From assembly GCF_047123305.1 (NCBI RefSeq), contig NZ_CP138918.1, forward strand, positions 434,001 through 498,000: 64,000 nucleotides of DNA, in the 5' to 3' direction. Every line of letters begins with the position of its first letter. The stretch's first letter is position 1. The DNA comes from Thalassobius sp047123305 (lineage in GTDB: Bacteria; Pseudomonadota; Alphaproteobacteria; Rhodobacterales; Rhodobacteraceae). The position numbers were made by a program, and so were the translations under genes. The notes beneath the pieces are model-generated. The model did no database searches and had not been told where the DNA came from. It was given only the letters and a program-made list of their open reading frames with translations. This document shows positions 38,145 through 45,819 of this stretch, in pieces.

Positions 38145-38549
38145 TCAGCCTGTGCCAAAGGCCTCGGGGTGTTGTGTGCCAGCGTCGCCAATCATATCCC
38201 AATGCGCCTTCGAGCCAACCCAGATGTGGTGTTTCACCTCCAGTGCTTCCGCCCCTTCGGTCAGCACGCCCACGGGCACATAGGTGCGCGCAGGGTCATT
38301 GTCCCCCGGCAGAGGGGATCCGCAGGTCCGGCAGAACCAACCCTGCCAATCGACATCGGGCTTTTTCCAGGTGGCGATATTGTCTTGCCCCGACAGCCAA
38401 CGGAAATCCTCATTCGGGACCACCACCACCGGCACACCAGCGCCGCCGGTCATGCGGCGGCAGATGGAACAGTGGCACATGTAGACGTCGCGGATTTCCG
38501 ACGTGATCTCGAACCGCACCGCCCCGCAGTTGCATTCCCCTTTGGCCAT
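38145..38549 (-). CDS. GFA family (glutathione-dependent formaldehyde-activating-like) protein
   Basis: A 134-aa zinc-binding Mss4-like-fold protein. Metal cysteines are visible in GECNCGAVRFEI, MCHCSICRRMTGG and FCRTCGSPLPGDND. Family founders were linked to formaldehyde-glutathione chemistry, but most members have unknown substrates. It sits beside the formate dehydrogenase operon (convergent), suggestive for C1 metabolism but not proof. GAGGAG precedes the ATG. Confidence 0.87.
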   Translation of the reverse strand: MAKGECNCGAVRFEITSEIRDVYMCHCSICRRMTGGAGVPVVVVPNEDFRWLSGQDNIATWKKPDVDWQGWFCRTCGSPLPGDNDPARTYVPVGVLTEGAEALEVKHHIWVGSKAHWDMIGDAGTQHPEAFGTG

Positions 38550-38594
38550 GGTTCTCTCCTCCGCTGATGCCTCACCCTGTCCCAACCCCCGCCA

Positions 38595-38622
38595 AAGAAA
38601 AAGCCCCCGCCGCAGCAGGGGC
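38595..38622 (-). terminator. Rho-independent terminator of hemF
   Basis: GCCCCTGC-(TGCG)-GCGGGGGC stem (8 bp with one wobble) followed on the minus strand by TTTTTCTT, 30 nt after hemF. Confidence 0.85.
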
Positions 38623-38651
38623 CGTTTTCTATCCCAATCGTGTGGCGCTGT

Positions 38652-39545
38652 TCACACCCATTTCGCCATCGGCGGCAGGCTCATCAGAACCGCGTTGGCG
38701 TCATGTCCGGTCTCCAGTCCAAACTTGGTGCCACGGTCATAGACAAGGTTATATTCCGCATAAAGGCCACGGTGCTGCAGCTGCTGGTCTTTGTCCGCCT
38801 CATTCCAGTCTGTGTCCCGACGTTTCTCGGTCACCGGCAGGAAGGCCGGCAGGAAAGAACGGCCAACGTCCTGAATAAAGGCAAAGTCCGCCTCCCAGTC
38901 GCCCGAATTGTGGTCATCCAGAAAGATGCCGCCAACCCCGCGGGCGCGGCCGCGATGAGGCACAAAGAAATACTCATCCGCCCATGCCTTCAGGCGCGGA
39001 TAAAACGTGGTATCGTGCTTGTCGCAGTAGTCTTGCTGCACGCCATGGAAATGCGCTGTGTCCTCATCATATTCGATGCAGGGGTTCAGGTCCGACCCAC
39101 CGCCAAACCACCAGGCGTGCGGGGTCCAGAACATGCGGGTGTTCATATGCACCGCAGGTGTATGCGGGTTCTGCATATGGGCCACCAGCGAAATGCCCGA
39201 GGCCCAGAAGCGCGGATCCTCTTTCATGCCGGGGATGCCTTTGCGCGCGGCCATGGCGTTCTGGGCCCGTTCGCCCAACTCGCCGTAAACGGTGGAGATG
39301 TTGACCCCCACCTTTTCAAACACCCGGCCGCCGCGCATCACACTCATCAGGCCGCCACCCGCGTCCGAACCATCTGCCGAGGCGCGTTTGGTCTCGGTCA
39401 CTTCAAAGCGTCCGGCAGGTTGATCCGCGAAGGGACCGGTGGTCTGGCTGTCCTCCAGCGCCTCAAAGGCGGCAACAATTTCGTCACGCAGCTGGCGGAA
39501 CCACTGGCTGGCGCGTTGTTTTTCGGATGCAAACTCTTCAGTCAT
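38652..39545 (-). CDS. hemF: Oxygen-dependent coproporphyrinogen III oxidase
   Basis: Aerobic conversion of coproporphyrinogen III to protoporphyrinogen IX. The 297-aa product from MTEEFASEKQRASQWFRQLR shows HMNTRMFWTPHAWWFGGGSD and RGVGGIFLDD, family signatures. GAGG lies 5 nt before the chosen ATG. It is the aerobic partner of hemN at 56.8 kb; no FnrL box is seen before it. Follows the SDR gene after 97 nt. Confidence 0.96.
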   Translation of the reverse strand: MTEEFASEKQRASQWFRQLRDEIVAAFEALEDSQTTGPFADQPAGRFEVTETKRASADGSDAGGGLMSVMRGGRVFEKVGVNISTVYGELGERAQNAMAARKGIPGMKEDPRFWASGISLVAHMQNPHTPAVHMNTRMFWTPHAWWFGGGSDLNPCIEYDEDTAHFHGVQQDYCDKHDTTFYPRLKAWADEYFFVPHRGRARGVGGIFLDDHNSGDWEADFAFIQDVGRSFLPAFLPVTEKRRDTDWNEADKDQQLQHRGLYAEYNLVYDRGTKFGLETGHDANAVLMSLPPMAKWV

Positions 39546-39642
39546 CGGGGCCTCATGTCTCACTTGGCTCCGGTCTAACACCCCAGGTCCAGCGCGGAAA
39601 GCGCCCAGATTGGCGCAGGGCGCCACGGGTCCCTTTACGGGG

Positions 39643-40440
39643 TCAATGCGCCGGTGCGGTGACCGGATCCATCAGGGTGCGGCCGCCGTCCACGGTCATG
39701 ATCTGACCGGTCATAAAGCCCGACGCATCCGAGGCAAGAAACTGCGCCGCCTCGGTCAGCTCGGTGGGGGCGGCAATGCGGCCCAGCGGCGTGCGGGCTT
39801 CGATTTCCTCACGGTAGTCGCTGTTTTCGCGCAGGGTTTCTTTCAGGCTGTTCGACATGACCGAGCCAAAAGACAGCCCGTTCACCCGGATCCGGTTCGG
39901 CGCCAGCGCCACGGCCAGTGAACGGGTCATCTGATCCAGCGCCGCAGTGCTGACCGAATAGGCCAGCAGTTCAGGCGAGGAGCGGCGCGAGGCAATGCAG
40001 GAGATGTTTACAATGGTGCCCGCGGTGCCTTCAGTGTCCCCATCGGCCTGTTTGATCATCCGTTTCGCCACCATCTGCGACAGCTTCAGCGAGGTCAGCA
40101 GGTTCTGCTGCAGCATCACCTCCATCGCGTCGTCGCTGTTCAGTGGGTCTGCCGCGATGATCTGGCGTGAGGCATTGACCAGAATATCAACCGTATCAAA
40201 TGCATCCAGTGTGGCCGAGAGCAGGTTCGCCAGCGTCAGCTTTTCGCGCAGGTCACCGGCAAAATAGCGGTGCGCGTTGCCCTCTTCATTGGGACCCAGC
40301 TCCTTGATCAGGTTGCCTTCGTCCATATCGGCGAAGATCACATTGGCACCCTTGTCCAGAAAGTGCCGCCCAATGGCCAAGCCGATGCCGTTAGCGCCAC
40401 CAGTGACGATGGCAGTTTTGCCGGAAATAGCGAAAGACAT
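39643..40440 (-). CDS. SDR-family protein with a non-canonical active site
   Basis: A 265-aa short-chain dehydrogenase/reductase fold. Cofactor loop GGANGIG is intact (about residues 14-20) with an acidic ADMD after beta-2, suggesting NAD. However, the catalytic Y-x-x-x-K reads YSVST (in LLAYSVSTAALDQMTRSLAV), with Thr instead of Lys, and NNAG is replaced by NAS. It may be a non-catalytic or altered SDR. Lies between an RsmC-like gene and hemF, same strand. Confidence 0.87.
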   Translation of the reverse strand: MSFAISGKTAIVTGGANGIGLAIGRHFLDKGANVIFADMDEGNLIKELGPNEEGNAHRYFAGDLREKLTLANLLSATLDAFDTVDILVNASRQIIAADPLNSDDAMEVMLQQNLLTSLKLSQMVAKRMIKQADGDTEGTAGTIVNISCIASRRSSPELLAYSVSTAALDQMTRSLAVALAPNRIRVNGLSFGSVMSNSLKETLRENSDYREEIEARTPLGRIAAPTELTEAAQFLASDASGFMTGQIMTVDGGRTLMDPVTAPAH

Positions 40441-40473
40441 GGAGAACTCCTGCGGGCTGAGGCCTGGCTGCGA

Positions 40474-41466
40474 TTAACGACCAGAGCGGCGGGGCCGCGC
40501 TGCGTGAAGAACTTTGAACCGGTTATCACCTGCAATTTCTTTAACATCCAGAAACCGCTCGGCAAGAGTTGTTTCATAAGGCAGGTGGCGGTTTGCCACC
40601 ATCCACAGCTGTCCGGACTGCGCCAGATTGCGCGCAGCCGTGGCGATAAACGCCTGTCCCAATTGGGGTTCTACGGCGCGGCCGGTGTGAAACGGCGGGT
40701 TCATGATGACCGCATCCAGCAACCTTTCAGACCGCCACGCAGTGGCATCCGCCCAGTGGAATGTGGCCCGATCGTCACGCACATTCGCTTGCGCGCAGGT
40801 GATGGCCGCATGATCTGATTCGACCAGGGCGAGCGTTTTGACCTTCTCCCGCGTCAGGATGTTGCGCGCCAGATAGCCCCAGCCCGCGCCCAGATCCGCA
40901 ACATGTTTGCCCAGCTTGTCGGGCAGTGCCGACACCAACAGCCGCGACGCCGGATCGATGCCATCCGCCGAAAACACCCCCGGCGCAGTCTCGAAACCCT
41001 CGTCGATCTCCTGCCGTTCTGGGGCTTGCCAGTCCGCGAGATCCGCTGCGGTGAAGCCGGTGATCCAGAACAGTTTGCCATGCGCCTTGGAGATCACATT
41101 CTCCACCACACCACGTTTGCGCAGATCCTTCAGCAGGCTGTCCACGCCTTCATTCTTAGAGCCATCAATCACCACTGGCCCCGCGGACAGGGCCACAGCC
41201 GTGTGGATCATCGCCTTCGCCAGCTTCTTGGCGCGCGGCAGGAACACCATTGCGGCGGTAAAGGCCCCCTCTGGCGCGACCGCAACGTCCCAGCCCTGTT
41301 GTTCAAACAGGTCCACATCCGGTTTGAACCCGGTGATCAGCTGGCAGCGCGCCTGCGGCAGGTCACGCAGGCTTACATCCGCGCGGGGGCCAAAAACCGC
41401 CACACGGCCGTCACCAAAGGCAAGCCCCCCCGCCGCAAGGGCCAGGGACAAACGGGGATGGGTCAT
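40474..41466 (-). CDS. RsmC-like class I methyltransferase
   Basis: A 330-aa protein with a degenerate N-terminal and an active C-terminal methyltransferase domain, as in RsmC (16S rRNA G1207 N2-methyltransferase). The C-terminal half has VADLGAGWGYLARNIL (SAM motif I) and NPPFHTGRA, the N-P-P-F-H motif of guanine N2-methylation. rRNA modification is therefore likely. Downstream of clpS by 39 nt on the same strand. Confidence 0.85.
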   Translation of the reverse strand: MTHPRLSLALAAGGLAFGDGRVAVFGPRADVSLRDLPQARCQLITGFKPDVDLFEQQGWDVAVAPEGAFTAAMVFLPRAKKLAKAMIHTAVALSAGPVVIDGSKNEGVDSLLKDLRKRGVVENVISKAHGKLFWITGFTAADLADWQAPERQEIDEGFETAPGVFSADGIDPASRLLVSALPDKLGKHVADLGAGWGYLARNILTREKVKTLALVESDHAAITCAQANVRDDRATFHWADATAWRSERLLDAVIMNPPFHTGRAVEPQLGQAFIATAARNLAQSGQLWMVANRHLPYETTLAERFLDVKEIAGDNRFKVLHAARPRRSGR

Positions 41467-41505
41467 GTCGGAACCTTTTCCAGCAACCAGCGCAACGGCG
41501 TCAGG

Positions 41506-41856
41506 TTACTCTTTTTCCATGGTGCATTGCAGCGGATGCTGATGACGACGGGCAAAATCCATCACCTGTGTCACCTTGGTCTCTGCAATCTCGTGGCTGA
41601 AGACACCCACCACCGCGACACCTTTTTTGTGCACGGTCAGCATGATCTCAAACGCCTGGCTGTGGGTCAGGCCAAAGAAACGCTCGAGAATATGCACGAC
41701 GAATTCCATCGGCGTGTAATCATCATTCAGCAGCATCACCTTATACAGCGGCGGGCGCTTGGTCTTCGGCTTGGTTTTCAAAGCGACGGAGGTGTCGCCG
41801 CCGAAATCATCATCGCTATCAGACATGGTGACAGGCGTCTTGGACGGGTCGATCAT
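41506..41856 (-). CDS. clpS: ATP-dependent Clp protease adaptor ClpS
   Basis: N-degron adaptor that delivers substrates to ClpAP. The 116-aa product has the core RPPLYKVMLLNDDYTPMEFV, VFSHEIAETKVTQVMDFARR and a C-terminal CTMEK. Start is ambiguous: MIDPSK (41856, used here) or MSDSDDDF (41826), neither with a strong Shine-Dalgarno; the N-terminal extension is flexible in the family. Confidence 0.95.
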   Translation of the reverse strand: MIDPSKTPVTMSDSDDDFGGDTSVALKTKPKTKRPPLYKVMLLNDDYTPMEFVVHILERFFGLTHSQAFEIMLTVHKKGVAVVGVFSHEIAETKVTQVMDFARRHQHPLQCTMEKE

Positions 41857-41978
41857 AATACAGGGTCTTCAGTGTTGAGCTTCGGGGCTTAGAACGGTCT
41901 ATATAACCTGTGTTGTAGCCGAGAAAAGAGGGCTGCGACCCTGATCCCTGCGACTCTTGCATAAATACGGAGCGAATC

Positions 41979-42686
41979 TTGGCCCGAAAACTCACTACAA
42001 TTGGTTTCGATGCCGATGACACCCTTTGGCACAACGAAAGGTTCTTCCGCATCACGCAGGACCGATTCGCCGATTTGCTGCGCGATCATGCCGACAATGA
42101 CCACCTGATGGACCGTCTACTGGCGGCTGAGCGGCGCAACATCGGGCATTACGGGTTCGGGGTGAAAGGCTTTGTCCTGTCGATGATCGAAACCGCGTTG
42201 GAGGTGACAGAAAACCGAGTGCCGGGCGCGGTGCTGCGCGAGCTGATTGATGCTGGACAGGAGATGTTGCAACACCCGATTGAGCTTTTGCCCCACGCGC
42301 AAGAGGCGGTGGAAGCGCTGGCCGACAGCCATCGTGTGCTGCTGATCACCAAGGGCGATCTGATCGATCAGGAACGCAAGCTGGCACAATCCGGTCTGGG
42401 CGATCTGTTTGACGGGGTGGAGATCGTCACTGACAAGCGGCCCGAGGTCTACACCCGCATCTTCGCGGATCACGGCGATGGGGCCGCGCGCGGGCTGATG
42501 GCGGGCAATTCGATGAAGTCTGACGTGGTGCCCATGGTGGAGGCCGGCGGCTGGGGTGTTTACGTGCCGCATGGGCTGATCTGGGAGATGGAGAAAGCCC
42601 CCGCCCCCGATCATGCGCCTAAATATGAGGCATTGGATCACCTTGGGCTGCTGCCAGCGCTGGTGGAACGCATCGAACAGGGCTAA
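41979..42686 (+). CDS. HAD-superfamily hydrolase
   Basis: A 235-aa phosphatase-type HAD protein. Motif I FDADDTLWHNE, motif II LLITKG, and motif III region around KSDVVPMVEAGGWG are visible; a cap domain of about 100 residues follows motif I. Substrate unknown. The start is TTG (TTGGCCCGAAAA) with GGAG 6 nt upstream; no ATG occurs before the conserved motif I. Confidence 0.88.
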   Translation: MARKLTTIGFDADDTLWHNERFFRITQDRFADLLRDHADNDHLMDRLLAAERRNIGHYGFGVKGFVLSMIETALEVTENRVPGAVLRELIDAGQEMLQHPIELLPHAQEAVEALADSHRVLLITKGDLIDQERKLAQSGLGDLFDGVEIVTDKRPEVYTRIFADHGDGAARGLMAGNSMKSDVVPMVEAGGWGVYVPHGLIWEMEKAPAPDHAPKYEALDHLGLLPALVERIEQG

Positions 42687-42717
42687 CGGGGTTTACAGCC
42701 TCTCTTCTGACCGAAAT

Positions 42718-42750
42718 TCTCACATATGAACGAATCGGTCAAATGTGAGA
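42718..42750. promoter_or_regulatory. Inverted repeat before the XRE-cupin gene
   Basis: TCTCACAT (42718-42725) and ATGTGAGA (42743-42750), 8-bp perfect arms 17 nt apart, ending 4 nt before the regulator ATG. Likely autoregulatory operator; the arms are two helical turns apart centre to centre (25 nt). Confidence 0.5.
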
Positions 42751-42754
42751 CGAA

Positions 42755-43303
42755 ATGGACCCCGCTGACACCGCCCTAGCCCAGCACCTGACCCAACTGC
42801 GGGCCAGCGCCGGACATTCCCTTGACCAGCTGGCCGAGATCACCGGCCTCAGCCGCGCCACCCTGGCCCGGGTGGAAAAGGCGCAGGTCAGCCCAACCAC
42901 CCAGACTCTGGCCCGTCTCTGCCGCGCTTACGGGCTATCGATGTCCCGCCTGCTGGCCATGGTCGAAGATCAGCCGCCCGCCGTGATCCCTGCCGAGGCC
43001 CGCAGCAGCTGGGTCGATCCCGCCACCGGGTTTCGCCGCACCGTGCTGTCACCCGCCTCTGCCGATCTGGCCGGAGAGTGGCTGGAGTGCCACCTGCCCG
43101 CCCAACAATGCCTGAGTTATGAGGCGCCGCCACGTGCCGGTCTGGAACATCACCTCCTGCTTAATGCTGGCGCGCTGACCGTCACAGTCGAAGGCACGTC
43201 TCATGGCCTCCAACCCGGGGATTGCCTGCGCTACCGGCTACATGGCGCAACCCGATTTGAAACGGGCAATCAGCCCGCCAGTTACCAGCTATTCCTGATT
43301 TGA
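42755..43303 (+). CDS. XRE-family regulator with cupin domain
   Basis: A 182-aa protein: N-terminal HTH (about residues 10-65, LDQLAEITGLSRATLARVEK) and C-terminal RmlC-like cupin domain (GLEHHLLLNAGALTVTVEGT, then GDCLRYRLHGATRFE). Cupin regulators sense small molecules; the ligand is unknown. A GNAT gene follows 8 nt later, making a two-gene unit under the same probable operator. Confidence 0.88.
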   Translation: MDPADTALAQHLTQLRASAGHSLDQLAEITGLSRATLARVEKAQVSPTTQTLARLCRAYGLSMSRLLAMVEDQPPAVIPAEARSSWVDPATGFRRTVLSPASADLAGEWLECHLPAQQCLSYEAPPRAGLEHHLLLNAGALTVTVEGTSHGLQPGDCLRYRLHGATRFETGNQPASYQLFLI

Positions 43304-43311
43304 GGCCCGAC

Positions 43312-43827
43312 ATGATCACCGCCCTCACCGCCCCTGAAATGGACTCCCACCTCGACGCGCTTGCAGGCGTGCTGCACGCAACGGTGCTGGACGGCGCCAG
43401 CGTTGGCTTCATCCTGCCGCATGATCTGTCCGAGGCCCGCGCCTTCTGGCAAGCGCTGCGGCCCGAGGTGGCCGCGGGCGACCGGCAGATCTTTGTCGCG
43501 CTTGAGGAGGGCGAACTGGCCGGTGTTGTGAGCCTCATCACCGGCATGCCCCGCAACCAGCCCCACCGGGGCGAGGTTTCCAAACTGCTGGTCCATCCCA
43601 ATCACCGCCGCAAAGGGCTGGCGCGGCAACTGATGACCACGTTGGAGGCCGCAGCCCGCGACCACGGCAAAACCCTGCTGACGTTGGACACCCGCACCGG
43701 CGACACCGCCGAGCCGCTGTACCGCACATTGGGGTTTGAGGTGGCGGGGGTGATTCCGGGCTACTGTCTGTCGGTCGACGGAACGCGACACGATTCGACC
43801 ACCTATATGTACAAACCACTCCGGTGA
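43312..43827 (+). CDS. GNAT-family N-acetyltransferase
   Basis: A 171-aa acetyltransferase with motif A VSKLLVHPNHRRKGLARQLM (about residues 84-103) and GDTAEPLYRTLGFEVAGVIP typical of the C-terminal half. Substrate unknown. GAGG lies 6 nt before ATG 43312. Co-transcribed with the XRE-cupin gene (8-nt gap), a layout often seen for detoxifying acetyltransferases and their regulators. Confidence 0.88.
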   Translation: MITALTAPEMDSHLDALAGVLHATVLDGASVGFILPHDLSEARAFWQALRPEVAAGDRQIFVALEEGELAGVVSLITGMPRNQPHRGEVSKLLVHPNHRRKGLARQLMTTLEAAARDHGKTLLTLDTRTGDTAEPLYRTLGFEVAGVIPGYCLSVDGTRHDSTTYMYKPLR

Positions 43828-44088
43828 CGGGATCAACCGGGGACAACAGGGGCTTTCACGGGCGGGTTGCAAAAGAGCAACCCCCGCAAAGTGCCCCCGT
43901 AAATCCACGGTTTCGCCCTGTCCACACAGACAACCACCATATCTGCGCCCCCTACCGGCGCCCAAGCGATCTGCCGCCATATATACAAAAGCGTTAGTGC
44001 GACAGGCTTTATTCGATGCAGTTGATGTGCTAGCCTCACCTCAACAAAAATGAGGCCAGACCGGAAAACCGGCGGCACAGAGGCAGAT
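43828..44088 (+). promoter_or_regulatory. Intergenic region before the D,D-carboxypeptidase gene
   Basis: 261 nt without a gene. A stem GGGTTGC-(AAAAGA)-GCAACCC (43864-43883) could end the GNAT transcript but has no U-run. The rest should contain the promoter of the following gene; no box is assigned. Confidence 0.4.
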
Positions 44089-45522
44089 ATGGCAGTCATC
44101 AGTGACTTGATCGGTAAATTCCGTGCAAGACGGCGTGCTCGTTGGGCAATGCTCGCATTCGCTCTATTGTGGATGCTCGTTGTGGTTCCCCTCAGCGCGC
44201 AGGCCGCGCCCTATGCTGCGATGGTCGTGGATGCCCGCGACGGGCGGGTGATCCATTCGCGCAATGCAGACACGCGGCTGCACCCGGCCTCTCTGACCAA
44301 GATGATGACGCTTTATATCGCCTTTGAAGCGGTCGAACGGGGGGAAATCAGCCTTGACACCAAGGTGCGTATCACCTCAAAAGCCGCCGCGGAACCGCCG
44401 TCCAAACTGGGTCTGGTGGCCGGTCAGCGTATCAAGCTGCGCTACCTGATCCGCGCGGCTGCGGTGAAATCCGCCAATGACGCCGCCACCGCAATTGGCA
44501 TTGCCATCTCCGGCTCCGAGGCGGCTTTTGCCCGCCGGATGAACCGCACCGCCAAAGCGCTGGGGATGAGCCGCACCACTTTCAAAAACGCCCATGGCCT
44601 GACTGAAAAAGGTCATATGTCCACCGCCCGTGATATGACCACATTGGGGCGGCACATCTTTTATGACTACCCCGAGTACTACAATCTGTTCTCGCGCAAA
44701 TCGACTCACGCGGGCATCAAAACGGTGAACAACACCAACCGCCGCCTGCTGGCGAACTATCGCGGCGCGGATGGGATCAAGACCGGCTACACCCGCGCGG
44801 CAGGCTTCAACCTTGTGGCTTCGGCGGAACGGGGCAGCGAACGGATCATCGCCACCGTCTTTGGCGGCCGCTCTACCGCGACCCGCAACAAACGTGTGGC
44901 CGAACTGTTGGATATGGGGTTCCGCAAGGCCGCCACCCGCGTTGCCGTGCGCAAGCCGGCGCGACCTGTCTATGGCGCGGAACCGGGGACGGGTAAAATT
45001 GTGCGGGTCGCCACAGCGGTGAAACGCAGCCTCAGGCCGAAGGCCCGTCCGGGCGCCGCAGCCGTCCCCACCGCCACAGCTGCAACCAAGACCAATGATC
45101 CGGTATTGCTGGCCCTGAGCGATGACATTAACGCCGCCGTGGCCGAGGCCAATGGCAAGGTCCGGCCCAAGGCGCGGATGAGCGCGAAGGATCTGGTGCT
45201 GGCCAGCACAGACACCAAAGCGGTGGAGGACACCCCTGCCACCGACAACGGGCAAGAGGTGGTGACCCGCCTCGCCTCTTCTGGGGGCAATCATTGGGGC
45301 ATCAACGTGGGTCGTTTCCCCAGCCGTTACGCGGCGGAGCGGATGCTGCTGAAAACCGCCCTGACCGAGATGAGCACGCTGGACGGATCCCTGCGCAAAG
45401 TGGTGAAGAGCAAATCCGGCTACGACGCCCATTTCCTGGGTATGCCACGGGAAAAGGCCGATCTGGCCTGCCGCCGCCTGCAGGCACGCCAAGTCACCTG
45501 TTTCATGGTGGGACCGGGCTAA
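44089..45522 (+). CDS. D-alanyl-D-alanine carboxypeptidase with C-terminal SPOR domain
   Basis: Periplasmic penicillin-binding protein (PBP5/6 class) trimming pentapeptide stems. The 477-aa product has an N-terminal hydrophobic signal (about residues 18-39, ending SAQAAPYAAM), active-site SLTK (in HPASLTKMMTLYIAF), SAN (KSANDAATAI) and KTG (GADGIKTGYTRAAGF). A basic/Ala-Pro linker leads to a C-terminal SPOR domain (WGINVGRFPSRYAAERMLLK), which binds denuded glycans at division sites. Start ATG 44089 follows GAGG. Ends at a terminator. Confidence 0.93.
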   Translation: MAVISDLIGKFRARRRARWAMLAFALLWMLVVVPLSAQAAPYAAMVVDARDGRVIHSRNADTRLHPASLTKMMTLYIAFEAVERGEISLDTKVRITSKAAAEPPSKLGLVAGQRIKLRYLIRAAAVKSANDAATAIGIAISGSEAAFARRMNRTAKALGMSRTTFKNAHGLTEKGHMSTARDMTTLGRHIFYDYPEYYNLFSRKSTHAGIKTVNNTNRRLLANYRGADGIKTGYTRAAGFNLVASAERGSERIIATVFGGRSTATRNKRVAELLDMGFRKAATRVAVRKPARPVYGAEPGTGKIVRVATAVKRSLRPKARPGAAAVPTATAATKTNDPVLLALSDDINAAVAEANGKVRPKARMSAKDLVLASTDTKAVEDTPATDNGQEVVTRLASSGGNHWGINVGRFPSRYAAERMLLKTALTEMSTLDGSLRKVVKSKSGYDAHFLGMPREKADLACRRLQARQVTCFMVGPG

Positions 45523-45581
45523 GGGCCCTAGTGAACCCTCGTCGGCGTTCCTCCCCGCCGCTGTTCGCTACCACCAAAGAG

Positions 45582-45620
45582 AAGCCCCCGCCTGTTGTGA
45601 CAGACGGGGGCTTTCTTTCA
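45582..45620 (+). terminator. Rho-independent terminator of the carboxypeptidase gene
   Basis: AAGCCCCCGcCTG / CAGaCGGGGGCTT stem with a TTGTGA loop and CTTTCTTT tail, about 60 nt after the stop. It also faces ccoS from the other side. Confidence 0.8.
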
Positions 45621-45640
45621 GGACGGTCAACGTCCCGCAA

Positions 45641-45799
45641 TCAGCTCTTTGGCTTGTCGTCATAGTCGTTGCTCAGGATCCGCTGGCTGTTGCCGTCGGG
45701 ATCGTCATATTGATTACTCCGCACGGTGTAGACAAAGGCGGCCAGCCCGACGCCGCCCAGAAACAGCGAAATCGGGATCAGATAGGCGATGATTTCCAT
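45641..45799 (-). CDS. ccoS: cbb3-type oxidase assembly protein CcoS
   Basis: A 52-aa single-pass membrane protein needed for haem/copper insertion into cbb3 oxidase. Reading the minus strand from ATG 45799 gives MEIIAYLIPISLFLGGVGLA, then FVYTVRSNQYDDPDG, the FixS/CcoS signature, ending DDKPKS. It was found by direct translation because it is short. AGGA lies 8 nt upstream. Follows ccoI by 20 nt; last gene of ccoGHIS. Confidence 0.95.
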   Translation of the reverse strand: MEIIAYLIPISLFLGGVGLAAFVYTVRSNQYDDPDGNSQRILSNDYDDKPKS

Positions 45800-45819
45800 G
45801 GGGCTAATCCTTTCGCCAC

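Noticed and set aside
42888..43133. 81-codon minus-strand frame within the XRE-cupin gene
   Set aside because: Antisense to a domain-bearing gene, Arg/Gly/Trp-rich shadow translation.
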